From Cristatella mucedo (taxonomy: Eukaryota; Bryozoa; Phylactolaemata; Cristatellidae), in NCBI GenBank assembly GCA_009760855.2, contig WPIO01000004.1:11854501-11918500 (forward strand): a DNA stretch of 64,000 bases, in the 5' to 3' direction. The notes beneath the pieces are model-generated. The model saw nothing but the letters and a program-made list of their open reading frames with translations. It ran no database searches and was not told the origin of the DNA. How positions within the stretch are numbered: position 1 is the stretch's first letter; every line of letters begins with the position of its first letter. Shown piece by piece: positions 47,629 to 59,447 of the stretch. Both the position numbers and the translations under genes were made by a program.

Positions 47629-48103
47629 TTAAGGTGTACGTTTGCAGCTAGTTGAGGTAAGCGCTTATGAATTATGAAGAGTTTCATTTAGAGTCATCAG
47701 TTAAACTAAGCTTACTGCTAGATTGGAGCAATTTAAATTCAATAACTCCGCCAATACTTGTCGGAGCACTATAGAATTTTAATACTTGGTTCTGTTCGGC
47801 CTTTTTATCACTGAAGTAGCTAATTTCTTATTTTAGTTGAACAGGTTTTGCTATATATGTCATTAAATGTTCTTAAGCTTTATATTCTGCAATTATTAAC
47901 TTGCAATGTAAGCCTATCTTACCTAAATCAGAAATGAACAACCATAAAAATTTACAGGCAGTGCTGATCTTGCATTTAAAATTTCATGCTGATTCATCAA
48001 TCATTGGCGAGTTATGGAATTTACACTGCTCCAAGATGGAATGCGAGTGAAGCTGTTAGAAATCACAAGCGCTTACCTCAACTAGCTGTAAGCATATACC
48101 TTG
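47629..48103. mobile_element. Foldback MITE with long inverted repeats
   Basis: A 22-bp perfect inverted pair (CAGCTAGTTGAGGTAAGCGC + TT near 47645; complement near 48066-48087) sits in longer imperfect arms. The outer ends read TTAAGGTGTACG and, inverted, TCAAGGTATATG. Further in, TTGGAGCAATTTAAATTC (47723) pairs with its near-complement at 48010-48035. The arms extend about 175 bp around a short loop. There is no coding capacity. Target duplication was not resolved. Confidence 0.75.
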
Positions 48104-48305
48104 ACCTACCAAGGTTCAGCAAGTTAACACTCGTCTAATATAATTCAGAGACCGGGTCATTTTTTATTTGCAGAAGTTTTGCTTTTAGTTTACCTTTCAC
48201 CTTAACTTCATTGCTTACTGATTTTATTTTTAATGCATAAATTTTTTTATAGAAATCATCCAAACTTTAGATCCCACTTTTAACATGCTTGTCGCTTGAA
48301 AGGTA

Positions 48306-48375
48306 TGCGATGCTTTGGCCAAGTGTTAAAGGTGCTCACCCCGACCAAGGTCTGGTCGAGGTCATGAGATATATA
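48306..48375 (+). mobile_element. SINE family 2, head only
   Basis: TTGGCCAAGTGTTAAAGGTGC followed by TCACCCCGACCAAGGTC and GAGGTCATGAG; it then breaks off into AT-rich sequence and ATTT repeats. The LINE-like tail is absent. Confidence 0.6.
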
Positions 48376-49079
48376 CAAATACATCTATGTATTTATTTAT
48401 TTATTCGATGAACTCGATGGATGGATTCGATTTATTTCTTGGACCTTGTACTTTCTAAATTTTTTTTTACATATATCCTAAAAGCAATAATAATAGGCTT
48501 TTTGCATAGCACCCTGAAAGAACTAAACATGTATGCAGGCAACAACTCACTGCAAAAGAATCAATTGCCAATCGTTGATGATATGCACGTAGCCATGCTT
48601 AGACAAGTAAGCAAAAGCAAGTACACACCTCACGCTTAGGCCAGCATGCTACAGCTCTTGAGGAGACGCTCAATGACACAAGTTAGTAGGAGCCCTGGTA
48701 AGGAGCATGCTTTGAACCATTCAAGAGTAAGCACAAAATACATGCAAAAAGGAAATGCATGTTGGCAAAGGGAAAGCTGAGTCTCAAAGAAAGCAAGTCC
48801 GTCTGTAGCAAAGATTTAAATCATGCAAAATTCAGTGCAGATGGAAAGAGAAGTCATTCGCAATTTCCAGAATTTTTGTGCAAATGAACTGAAGGCCCGA
48901 TTACTTAACAATTAGAACAGATTTCAAGTGAGGAACGGTGCAATGCCTGGAAGCGGAGAGGCGAGTAGTTAGCCATCCGATTGGAAGAGCACGCGAGTAT
49001 ACTTAAATCAAGGGCTCTACAATGTTCATCTTTGTGGCACAGTGATCTCAGTTCTTCACTGTGAAGTATATTTGTACCT

Positions 49080-50217
49080 GCAGTTTTTCTAAAAGTAAGT
49101 AAGTCAATGAGCTTAAGATATAGATGAGCTGTAGATACCGGTTGAGATAGTAATGCTATCCAACACCGGATGAAATTAGGTCAGTTCTAGAATGCATATG
49201 CTGCCATTGGATTATATCGGCGTATATCAAAGCAGCTTCTGCGACTCTCTTTCGGTGCTTAGAGGTGCCTAATACTATCAGAAGTACTCCCTCGCCTAGA
49301 CAAGCATCGCACAGCCTGCTATTTTACTCAAATCTTTTAGTTGCACTTTCTAGAACCTCGAATCTTTGGAGATCGTCGCTGTAGGTCTTTATCACCAAAC
49401 CGGGAACTTACTCCTAGCTGACGTTACGACATGCCTTGCCATGGCGGCATTTATAAAGAAGCTTTAAACATCTGTTATCACACAATTTAGCGGGTCCTTG
49501 TGATTTTTAATCTGCATGCTCATGCGTTCTGACACTGTCCATGTTGCCACTAACCATATCTACATGTTGACCCTGATTATGTCACATCAATAATTTCATT
49601 CTTTGGCTCCAGCCTATCTCTCAGATATACTCCCCCATCAGGCCAAGCATCGTACCACCCGCTTTTCGGAATCCAACAGTCTACCAATACCTCGTACAAA
49701 CCTCAAATCCTTTGGAGACCGTGCATTTAGTCCGTATGCTCCCAAAGCCTGGAACTCCCTCCCGACCTGCGTCAGAACATTCCCTGACTTGAACCCATTT
49801 GAAAAGAACTTAAAAACACACCTATTTAGGACAGCATTTAGTGGGTCCCTGTGATTCGTCCTTGATGTGATAATGCGTGCTGACACTGTGCATGCTGCCA
49901 CTAACCACATTTGTATGCTGACCTTGTGCATGTCACCCCTAACCATGTTATTCATTTTGATTGTTTATCAAGCATGATATTACTCACCATTCAACTGCAT
50001 TTCCCTTCGCAGCAAATTATAAGCGCCTAGAGAGAGATTGAGTACTCTGAGGGCGCTTTATCAAGTGTATTATTATTATTATTATCTAACAAGGTTAACT
50101 TCGTGATATTGCGAATGTTTAGTGTTCAGTTGGTCTTGCTTTCTTTGCAGCATCTGTTAAGTATCTAGAAAGAGATTCGGTACTCTGATAGCGATATGCA
50201 AATTTATTATTAATATT
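49080..50217 (+). mobile_element. Old L2-type LINE carrying a nested younger copy
   Basis: Decayed RT C-terminus and 3' UTR run to GATTATGTCACAT at about 49584. After the insertion the 3' UTR resumes at about 50092 (CTAACAAGGTTAACTTCGTG) and ends in a decayed hairpin (GTATCTAGAAAGAGATTCGG) with an ATT-rich tail at 50203-50219. The junctions rejoin the family sequence CACCCCTAACCATGTT. Confidence 0.7.
49585..50091 (+). mobile_element. Young L2-type LINE inserted in older copy
   Basis: Starts at TTCATTCTTTGGCTCCAGCC and encodes the last RT residues in an open frame at 49603-49854 (MAPAYLSDILPHQAKH, LKSFGDRAFSPYAPKAWNSL, LKTHLFRTAF). The 3' UTR, a perfect hairpin (AGCGCCTAGAGAGAGATTGA...GGGCGCTTT) and (ATT)n follow. 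Only the 3' 500 bp of the element are present. Confidence 0.88.
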
Positions 50218-50684
50218 ATTGCACATCGGAAAGCACAAGCGCTATTGTGAGCACTCCCTTTGCAGCTTAAGGACTCCAGAGCAGAAGCTGCAACCGCCCG
50301 CTTGCAATAATATCACGGAAAGGAGAATAAGTGGAAATGCAGTATTTACTTTACGCCTGAGCACTATTAAAAATCCGTTTAATTTAAAACCGGGACATCT
50401 TGGGTTTACCTAGGATGGGCATTTCGTATGAAGCACAGGCAGAGGGCATCATTCTTCAGTGAACCTGCCTATGGGCACCTACTAATAGTGCATCCAAAGA
50501 GCCAAATACTAGCTTGCAGGTAATGGTAGCCATGGAACCCATCAAAGTACTAGGCCAAAGAAGAATCACAGCAGCCAACGAAGGTGGTCAAAGTTGAAGT
50601 TGCGAGCAACCAATTACTGTCTACCCAATCGAAGGGATGCGTCAAGGTCAAAGGGTAGTTACACTTACTAAGCTATGCATGCAC

Positions 50685-50855
50685 TGTCTAGGCCGTAATG
50701 GCACACTGGGTAGGGCTTTTGCTTTTCATAAACTTGCTCCCGAGGTCGTTGGTTCGAATCGTGCAGTGGGTGATCCATTATTGCCGCTGCAAGCCGTAGT
50801 GATAGCCGTAATGGCTCTTCTGTTCATAAACAGAAGAGGCCGTTCAATCAGATAG
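50685..50855 (+). mobile_element. SINE family 1 copy
   Basis: Head CCGTAATGGCACACTGGGTA, B box GGTTCGAATC at about 50751, body GTGATCCATTATTGCCGCTG, and tail AGAAGAGGCCGTTCAATCAG. The ATTT run is not retained. Confidence 0.85.
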
Positions 50856-51328
50856 ATTCTTAGGCAATCCAATGCCACCTAGTGATTGTGAACGAATTGC
50901 CCTTTCTGACACCGTTCCAGCAGCCCGACTGAAATGCCCGGTGGCTGCATCCACTGCTGGCCGCCAGGATTTTACACTTCGATTGCCGCACCTCCACATG
51001 GTCATCTCTGTATTTCAATAGGCTGGATGGGCGAGCAAACTCTCTTGAACTAGCACTATGAGCTATATAGTCTTTGCGACTTTGTAGAGTTACAGACGGA
51101 CAAACATAACATGACATATACTTGATTTCGATCGCAAACTATCGCCGTGTCAAATCCTAATACATCCATGTTGCAGCCCTAAAAAATGTTCATAGCGCAC
51201 GAAAGAATATCGTCGACTAATTATTTAATGCATAGTCGCTGTTTATGGTAAATACAAAAAAAACTATTGTGAACAATCCTCAAAATTAAGGCTAGTTCTA
51301 TATTCATGTCCAGCTGCTGCACCTTTAG

Positions 51329-51410
51329 AGGCACAACTTAGGTCAGCGATTACCTTAAAGAACCTATATTAGGCACAACTTAGGTCAGCGATTACCTTAA
51401 AGAACCTATA
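51329..51410. repeat. Tandem duplication, 42-bp unit
   Basis: A unit starting AGGCACAACTTAGGTCAGCG lies at 51329-51370 and is repeated at 51371-51410, identical over the 40 bp shared. It is not inside a recognised element. Confidence 0.93.
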
Positions 51411-52014
51411 ATACCAAGATTTGGTGTGAGCATGCTTCAGCTAAAAAATGCCTGATTTACTCTAGTAAGTAAAACACAGTACGTGAATTCCCAAGCAGCC
51501 GTACCATTTAAACGCTCTTTGCAGCACAATGCAGCATATATGCCCTCAGAACTTGTAAGAACTTAACGTGTTGTCATTGGAATCTGAACCAAACATTTCC
51601 AGACGAGGTGCAATAGGCAAGCAAGCCTCCATTGATGCTCTTCCTATCCGTTTTGTTGCACTCGAGGAGCTCAGCCTCTTCCTGCTTCAAAATTGGCTAG
51701 TTTTTTCTTTGAGCAGTTATCGTGAAGATTTTGATCTAGAAGCATTAATGACCCATCTTTCCTAGTATCTAGTCAGATTTTTCATCGACTATCAGTGCAT
51801 GCTCTCTATCGAGAATCTTCTTAGTAGCAGTCAATCAGTCGTGGCGGACAAGCTACATCATCTGAGATTATGGTAAATAGTCATGCTAACGGCATTTACT
51901 GGACACTGAGCGTCTACTTTAATCCACGGTCTGTCCAAATGTCTTTGGTACACTAGAACTGATAGCCTGGCGTTAAGTTCCAATGCTTAATTTTATAATT
52001 CAGCAGATAGCACC

Positions 52015-52172
52015 TAAGAAAATAAGGTGCTTGCACTTCTCGACCAAGGTCATGGGTTAAAGCCCTGAAGCAGACTGTCCTTTATTGCTTGATGCAAGCC
52101 AGTTGATAGTCCCGAAGGCTCTTCTATCGCTGTGTAAATGAAGCTTTTGAAGCAGCTTGTCTATAATATACT
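52015..52172 (+). mobile_element. SINE family 1, diverged copy
   Basis: Head AGCACCTAAGAAAATAAGGT, B-box region GTCATGGGTTAAAGCCC, body CTGTCCTTTATTGC...AAGGCTCTTCTATCGCTGTG and a degraded AGCTTTTGAAGCAGCTT tail. It is old. Confidence 0.65.
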
Positions 52173-53112
52173 AAATTTCTAACTTAATAATGTGCCAAAT
52201 AACGGAAGTGAAGCAGAGGGTTTCTAATTTATTGAGCTGATTGAAGTTTCAACAACTGCACGAGCTATGGGTAGACCACAATAGCTAGTGTACTTCCAAT
52301 AAAACATTGGTCAACTCAGTATGAATCCGGTGCATTTCATAAATCGTTACCGTTAGAAATAAAAGGAATAAATAAATTTTTAACGTACCGTATAAGAAAT
52401 TCACTTCACCGGACGTTTACTAATAGTTTGGCAAAGCCTGCTCGTACCAAAACCATATCATTTACTTAAACTTTTACAAAGTGGACTCATACTTTAGCAC
52501 TTTTTATTGTGCTTCACGTCAAGTCTGGCACAAAGCCGGAAACCAAACGTACAGAGTATAAACATACATGTACTCAAACGGAAAAATATTTGCATGGTCT
52601 AGATGTGCTTGATTTTCAGTTTTTCCTAAGCTCCCAAGAGGACTGGAGTGGGTTGCATGTAGACTCTGTAGGCTGATTTATCACAAGTACAAAATGTCAT
52701 GAGAGCGTTAACTCTGTCCATTGATTGCTTGTTACCTGCAAACAAAATGCCTCGATAGTTATGCAAATTATGCACAGTTCGTCCAAACATAGACGGAAAA
52801 ACCTTTTAACTCCTTGACAAATGATGATTTGCCACAGAACCGAGCATAGAGAAACGACTGATTCATCATTATGTGCCGCACCATTAGAGTTACACCCCAG
52901 CCAGAGTCATAAAGCCAACATATTTGTCACATCGAAGAAAGCTCACCAGCCACGCCAATGTGGCCAAAAAGGGGGCTAGAAACTCAGCAGGTAAGATTTC
53001 CGCTACTCTATCGATTCTAATGATTATTTTGTTCGTACACCATGAGACATGCAATAAAGGCTGGGAGCCCTAAGAGTGCTACGTAGTCGGCTAGCCGGCC
53101 AGGCTACCACTA

Positions 53113-53290
53113 ATGACAATAGTAAACTTGATAAAGCTCCCTCAGAGAACTAAATCTCGTTCTAGGCGCTTTACATTTGCTGCAAAGGAAACACGATCGA
53201 ATGGTTAGTGGTAGCATGCTCGATAAACAACAAGAATAACACGGTCGGGGGTGACATGCACAGGGTCAGCATGCAAGTGCGGTTCGTGAA
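53113..53290 (-). mobile_element. L2-type LINE 3' end fragment
   Basis: Hairpin with AGCTCC/GGCGCT change, TTTGCAGCAAATGTAAAGCG, and 3' UTR with CACCCCCGACCGTGTTATTC on the minus strand. The (ATT)n tail is reduced to a few units. Confidence 0.82.
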
Positions 53291-54129
53291 AGCACCGTCC
53301 TCAAGTTGATGGCCTTTAAAGGACCACTTGGCTTCGGCTAAAGTCTGTGCTCAGGAGCTGCATGCATCATTTGCTAAGAGAGTTAAAGCTAAAAATATCC
53401 GAAACCAATTGAGTAAGGCGGGTCGGCGCCTTTGTCGCTGAGAGAAACCCACTTCCTTTTTACCAAAGTCTACGTTCAGCCGTTCACAGTAGTGCGAGCC
53501 AAAGCACGGACCCGTGATGGGACTGACGATGATCGACATCGACGTTGATTGAGTAATGGATTCACATTAATTGTGTCGTTTTGAACAGCAAAGAAGGCTT
53601 TACAGGTTTCGGCTGGCAATGCGCCAAAGCCGGCTCATCTAAATGTTTAGCGCCAATAATCAATTTCCGGTGGAAATGTGTCAAGATACTGGGGGTGTTT
53701 CAGCAAAATTGGTATAGGAGTCCTGCCTGCACATCAAGTACCAAGAAGTGTGCTCACACCATCATACGAGTGCAGGACACACAATCAGGATACCTCTTCA
53801 TGGACTGACATACTCTCAAGCACACAATGATCTAGAACATGCCGACGCTAAGGTTGGGGAGTTTTTCTAAGTTATCTGAGTCTTGTTACAAACGCTCTGT
53901 TGACAGTTTTGTGGAGTAGCCGAGTCGGGCTTTGGACCTTGGTCCACTCGGTTTATTTTCGAATTAAGGCTGATGAGGGCTACTGCAGCTGAACGTTCTT
54001 ATCGTGTCTACTTATGAGCTTCAGTCTGCTTGCAATGAGTCGGAAGGGCATAACAGCCGACTTTCACAAGCTGCCAGCGCCTGAGCTCTAGACCCGGGCA
54101 AGTTCAACAGCTTGTTAGAAAATGTGAAG

Positions 54130-54575
54130 GTGCTGCACTGTCAGACCTAGAGAACTTGAGCAGCTTCCGCCCAGTCTTAATTCTATCGTTTGTATCAAAG
54201 ACACTGGAACGATTCGTGGCAAGCCAGCTGAACTCATATTTTGAAACTTTAAGCCGTACCTGTAAGTTCCAGTCTGATTTCCGAGATGATCAATCCACGG
54301 AGTCGGATTGCTTCGGGTGTATGACGACCTACTTAGGAATGCAGACTTCGGTAGAGTCTCACTAATTGTTTGCTTCGATCTTTCGGCAGCCTTTGATACT
54401 ATTGATCACCATGTCAAGTCCGTCTTGAGAGCCTCTCATTTTTCCCGGGCAGCACTTGCACTGCATTGCAACGTTTCAGGTTCTATCTCAATGGGAGACT
54501 CCAGAGTATTGATGCGAATGGACAAAGATCATTTGAGGAACCCCTGAGATATCGGGTACCTCACGGCTCTGTGGC
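54130..54575 (+). mobile_element. L2-type LINE, RT N-terminal fragment
   Basis: Open segments read LSSFRPVLILSFVSKTLERF (54153-54215), QLNSYFE, KFQSDFRDDQSTES, LIVCFDLSAAFDTIDHH (54365-54413, containing the first catalytic Asp of the RT palm) and SMGDSRVLMRMDKDHL. Frameshifts lie near 54320 and 54410. This region is absent from most of the truncated copies. Confidence 0.8.
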
Positions 54576-54811
54576 TTCTCATTAAAAGAGTTTAGATGCG
54601 CCTGAAGAACGATTCCTAACTTAAATTTCCACAATAATATGTTTGTATTCAGAGTTATCTTGTATGCAATTATTAAACCTCTTAGTCATTTTGAGGAGAT
54701 CAAATCAATTTTCTGGTGTTTGGAAATCTCAGTTTATAAAAGAGGCACCCTAAGAGTTTATAGGCTTTAAGTGAAAGTTACAGTCATGCCGTGGCCATTT
54801 TTGAGTATTGT

Positions 54812-55282
54812 AATAATAGTAATGATAATAATTCACTTGATAAAGCGCCCTCAGAGAACTTAATCTCTCTCTAGGCGCTTTACATTTGCTGTAAAGTGAA
54901 ATGCAATTGAATTGTAAGTAAAATTATGCTTGAAAAACAAACGAAATGAATAATATGGTTAGGGATGACATGCACAGGGTCAGCATGCAAATGTGGTTAG
55001 TGGCAGCATGCACAGTGTCAGCACGCATAAGCACATCAAGGACGAATCACAGGGACCCACTAAATGCTGTCCTAAATAGGTGTGTTTTTAGGTTCCTTTT
55101 AAATGTGGTCAGGTCAGGGAATGTTCTGACGCAGGTCGGGAGGGAGTTCCAGGCTTTGGGAGCATATGAACTAAATGCACGGTCTCCAAAGGATTGAAGG
55201 TTCGTATGAGGTATTTGTAGACTGTTGGATTCCGGAAAGCGGGTGGTACGATGCTGGCCTGATGGGGTAGTATATCTGACTA
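54812..55282 (-). mobile_element. L2-type LINE 3' end copy
   Basis: A short degenerate (ATT)n tail, intact hairpin, 3' UTR and the final RT codons on the minus strand, nearly identical to 37306-37770. It is 5'-truncated at about 55282 and lies opposite to the RT fragment just upstream. Confidence 0.87.
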
Positions 55283-56711
55283 TATTGTGATGTAAACTCT
55301 TGAAATAAAGTATGAATAATTGTATTCGTTGCTATGTGATGCTAAGATATTAAGAAAATATCTTGAAATAATTTAAAAAAAGTGGAGACAACTAGAAAAA
55401 ATTCATCAAACTATTGTAGCACAAAATAAAAACTTGTCATCTCATTTTGATAAAAATTAAATCTTCGGTGTAACAGATTTCTAACTATTCTACCTCTTGC
55501 TTTTATTTTTAGCTTATATTTTTATTTCGGTTGTAAAACTCAGCTTATAAAAAGATAAATATTTCTTAAATGGTCAAAACTGAGGCCGATTATGCGTAGC
55601 AGTTATATCAATCATAGGGGTTTAAGCATCAATACCTTCGCAAGAAGTTACTAGCCTTTTTGCTATAAATACTTGCAAATTGAATTTTTTAGTTTTATTT
55701 TTCAATTTTTCTAATTAATCATCGTGCTAAGTGCGTGAGTTGAACGCTATGTAGGTTATACACCCAAAGACAGCAGCATAACTGAATACGTGAAAAAATT
55801 GTCTCCATTAGGAACTAAGGTCACCACCACCTCAGGTGAGATGATTTTGCAACAAGTTTATCGCTTGGCTGCAGCAATGATGTGGAAGTTTTGGCAGTAA
55901 TAGATTATTAAACTAATACTGAGCATAATTCCGGGAGGACATTTTATGTAACAATAGGCACTAGAGTGTTGTTAAAGCCTTGACAAGACAAAGCCTTGAT
56001 GAGACATGCGGTCTTTTCTTAAAACAAAAGGTCAAAGCTTGTCCAAATTTCTCAAAAAGTATTGATACACTAAATATAATTTACGGATAATTATACAGTT
56101 TTGCTTTTTCAGTGCCTCATTAAAATGAAACCGCATTGGACGATGAATGCTTGCTTAAGGGAGCCCAAACAATTGGTTTTCTTCGAAATGAATTGTTCGC
56201 TGTAAACATTAAAACTCTCAGGGATTGGACAAAAAATCCAAATGCAGAATATAAGAGTTGTCGATAGATAGAGTGATTGATATGCCGTAGCCATTAAAAC
56301 GAGCTCTATAAGCAAGTAAAAGCTATCCTTTGTGTCGATCGGTATGCACTTGCGTGAGTGCAATGCCATTTTTTCTAAAAGTCCGTATTCTGTGTCCTTG
56401 AGAGCAGTCAACCACTTAATGAAAAACCTGTCGAGCAGTTAATAACAGCGAGTCAAACGGCACCAGTCTGCCATTCAAAGGGAGAGCTTAGTGTTTCGAC
56501 AAAATGATGGTAGGAGTACTTATCGAGAGTCTCCCTAAATTGAGGCACATTTGGACATATTGCTGAGATCAGAGAGGTTAGATAGCTAAACAAGAGCCCG
56601 GGTGCACCGTATTTCGCAAGACCGATACTTTTGTGTCACTGTAGTAACTCCGGTCAGTTCAAATATGAAGAGGTATGAAAACTCTTCAGAATTTGTGATT
56701 GGCTGGGGTCC
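55283..56711. other. Intron, no feature seen
   Basis: AT-rich; one minus-strand ORF (56411-56109) without recognisable motifs or splice borders. Confidence 0.4.
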
Positions 56712-56880
56712 TGGGCCTTAGCCGGGTGGTTAGATGCTAGCTACACACTACCCAGGTCGCGGGTTCAAGTCCTGCAGCAGGCGATCCCCTATTGCCAGCT
56801 GCAAGTGGGGCCGTCGTCATTAGAGCTCTTCTCCCTCTATGTAAATGAGGCTGTTTGATCAGCTAACCTTTACTTTTTAT
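56712..56880 (+). mobile_element. SINE family 1, variant copy
   Basis: Head TTAGCCGGGTGGTTAGATGC, B box GGGTTCAAGTCCTGC, GGCGATCCCCTATTGCCAGC, and tail ATGAGGCTGTTTGATCAGCT. The A-box region differs from the other copies, so it may be a subfamily with a different head. Confidence 0.72.
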
Positions 56881-57032
56881 AACTTTATAGTTATTCGATG
56901 AATGCATTAACGAACTAAAGTGCTAAAATATTGCAACTTTATCCTCATTGAGGTATCCATGTGCTTTGCATGCACTGGCGCGTATTTCTAGGCAGCCAAC
57001 TATTACAGCTTCACCACAGAAAAAGTAAATCC

Positions 57033-57100
57033 GAATGAATTAATGAAATTCCATGAATGAATGAATGAAATGAATAAAAATGAATGAAGAATGAAATTCC
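57033..57100. repeat. Imperfect (TGAA)n microsatellite
   Basis: Repeated ATGAATGAA/ATGAAAT units with interruptions; GAATGAA units alternate with AAATTCCAT. Confidence 0.8.
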
Positions 57101-57184
57101 ATAGCCAGCGATGAATTTTTAATATCAATATTATCAGAAAAAAAATGCTCAAACAACGGGGAAAGCAGTTACTAGTAGCTGATC

Positions 57185-58720
57185 AAAGTTATAATAACAA
57201 TAACAAGAATTGTTGAGTGCCTAAAAATAACTTCATGTCATTTTAGATGTATTGCACCGTTTGGCGGACAGGTAACACTTAAATTGATTTGAGATAGCAT
57301 GCATGGTGTCAGATACATAAGCATACAAAGTACATTTCATTTTAAATGGATGGAGTAAATGGTTTGAGAAGCAGCTGGAGTTCACTTATTCTTTTGACAT
57401 TGACTCGGGTCAAATCAGAAAAAAGTCACGAAGTTTGTCTTCAGTGACTTCCAGGCTAGGAGAGCATACGAACAGAAGGCACGTTCATCCGACGATTTAT
57501 TAGTGAATCGCTAATGACTTGAGTCAGAGTAGCAAATGGTGCAAAGCGAAGCCTGATGTAGGGATCTAAAAGCGAGTCCATAACCATAACGTGGATAAGC
57601 TGCTAGATTGAAATCCGTTACACGTCTATGAGAAGTGTTTTCCTGCGTTTGCAATTTTTTTTAACAGACAAGCTTACCTGTAAAAAAAAGTATGAACTAT
57701 AAGCGCCTTATTGACAGCAAGTCAGCCGTGCAAGTAGTGAGTTACTGAAGCTGAGATGGGATCTCACAATTGTGTTAACAGGTTTGGTTGTGGTATCCTT
57801 ATCTAAGAAAGCTCAAGCTTTTGCAATGTTATTTAAAAGTTAAGCTAAATTAACAGCCACATTTATATAGTGGCAGTGGACCATTCACTGCTATCACTAT
57901 CGCGTGCGACGTTAAATTAAGAATCGACCACTACAGAACTCTAGCCCACGACCCGGGGCCTGAAAAGCGACCACACTACCCCTTGTTTAAGACCCAGGCG
58001 CAGTTAATCTGAAACCTGTAGATGTATTTGTGGAGCTTATGTAGGTACTTTGAATAATGTCACTTTCAGAAACGTCAGGCAGATTTCACGCAGAAACCCC
58101 AAGAGATTGCCTTGCTGAACCCATTTTGGAGGTGAAGCCTTATAGTCAACGGTTTTAACACAAGATTTGCCCATACCTACGAAGTCGAATATGAGGCCGG
58201 GGGGGGGGTTGAGTAAAGGAAAGGATCAAAGCAGAAATAGACCTGCGTCTCTTCTGCTTTAAAATGAAACCCTAGCTTGTGCTAGGTGATTAAATCGGCA
58301 AGAGAATAAAAGAGCATGTGTGCCTAAATTTTGAAAAGACATGGACCAGCCACAGATACCTCGGTCGACCCATACAAGATTCCAGAATGGCCTTTGAGAA
58401 CTGACATATATGCTCTTAATTCTCCTACTGAGATAGAACTTATTTCATTCCGCGTCAGTGACCTGATTTCCAGGCGAGACGGAAACAGCTCAAAAAGACT
58501 TGATTCGTAATGGAATGCTGATAAGAATTAAAACAAAAACTCAAAGGGATTCTACTCGTGTCAGCATTGTGCTTCCCGTACACTCGCAGCAGTTCTGACT
58601 TTGTGAATGTCTTACCTATAAAACCTGACTTAACCTTATTAACTCAGTGTAAAGCTTTGGCATAAGAGCTTGCAGGTCACACTTTTTTCAATGCAATGTT
58701 GATTACTTAGTTAAGAATAG
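57185..58720 (-). mobile_element. Old L2-type LINE copy with SINE insertion
   Basis: It follows the family order on the minus strand: decayed 3' end with TTATTATAACT, 3' UTR (GATAGCATGCATGGTGTCAG complement), the AGTGACTTCCAGGCTAGGAG region (KAWNSLP), TTACTGAAGCTGAGATGGGA, TATCCTTATCTAAGAAAGC, then after the SINE the ADDTQ-adjacent and SVLGP regions up to about 58720. It is heavily mutated. Confidence 0.65.
57838..57995 (-). mobile_element. SINE family 1, diverged, inside LINE
   Basis: Tail AGCTAAATTAACAGCCAC, body with ACTGCTATCACTATCGCG, and head region CCCACGACCCGGGGCCTGAAAAGCGACCA on the minus strand (quoted in two overlapping parts of the same copy). It is old. Confidence 0.6.
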
Positions 58721-59139
58721 AGAGACTTTGTGTAATTGAAGCAGCTTTTTTCCGCAGAAGTCATCTTCTTAGACAGTGGACAAACAGCATCCACTTTCAA
58801 TAAGGAATGGATTTATACCGATATTTTAGTTTCTTCGTATTTTGTAAATCCGTTGCGCATCGTGATATTAAGCTGTAGGACGTACATTTGACGACGGCTA
58901 GTTCCGGTGTTACCACTGCATGCTGAGCTCACTCTACCTGAAATAAATTATTAACACGTATAACCTCACTCAATTTCCCCGTTCTGCTATTTAATTAAAA
59001 TCAGCTGGGGTTTATAGAAGATGGCATTTTATTGCAGCAGTAGAACTACGAGACTGCTACATAGTCGCTATGTGTATAGAGAGATTGGTAAAAATGGATA
59101 CACACGTGAACTGTGTCCAGACGCCCTTTCCAAAGTCTT

Positions 59140-59268
59140 GGCCTTGGGGTAAGGTGGTCTTATCGTAAGAACGAGTAGGCTGATTCCAGTTCTGCGGCAG
59201 GCAATCTTTTTTTGGCCGCTACTAATGACAGTGACGGCCAACGAGGCTTTTCTGCTGAGGCATGTCTG
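59140..59268 (+). mobile_element. SINE family 1, degraded fragment
   Basis: GGGGTAAGGTGGTCTTATCG, TGATTCCAGTTCTGCGGCAG, GGCAATC...GGCCGCTACT and ACGGCCAACGAGGCTTTTC follow the family order. It lies just upstream of the transmembrane exon. Confidence 0.45.
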
Positions 59269-59447
59269 CATACGCTAATGCTAAATCTGCCAACCTTATT
59301 ACTTCATTGGTGATCTACATACAGATTGCTTCATTTTTCATACTTCTGTCTAAATTATAGTGTGCATGCATACATAGCGAAATATCCTTGACGCAATTCA
59401 ATATTTTTTTTGCGTTCGAAAATCTGCTATTCTTTGCACCGCTGTAG

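Larger units (their letters stand above)
50856..53112. other. Intron, mostly unassigned
   Basis: Besides the 42-bp duplication and the SINE at 52015, the minus-strand ORF 51117-50860 and the plus-strand ORF 51568-51765 have no recognised family. The motif at 51079-51100 is shared with 22112-22133. Confidence 0.35.
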
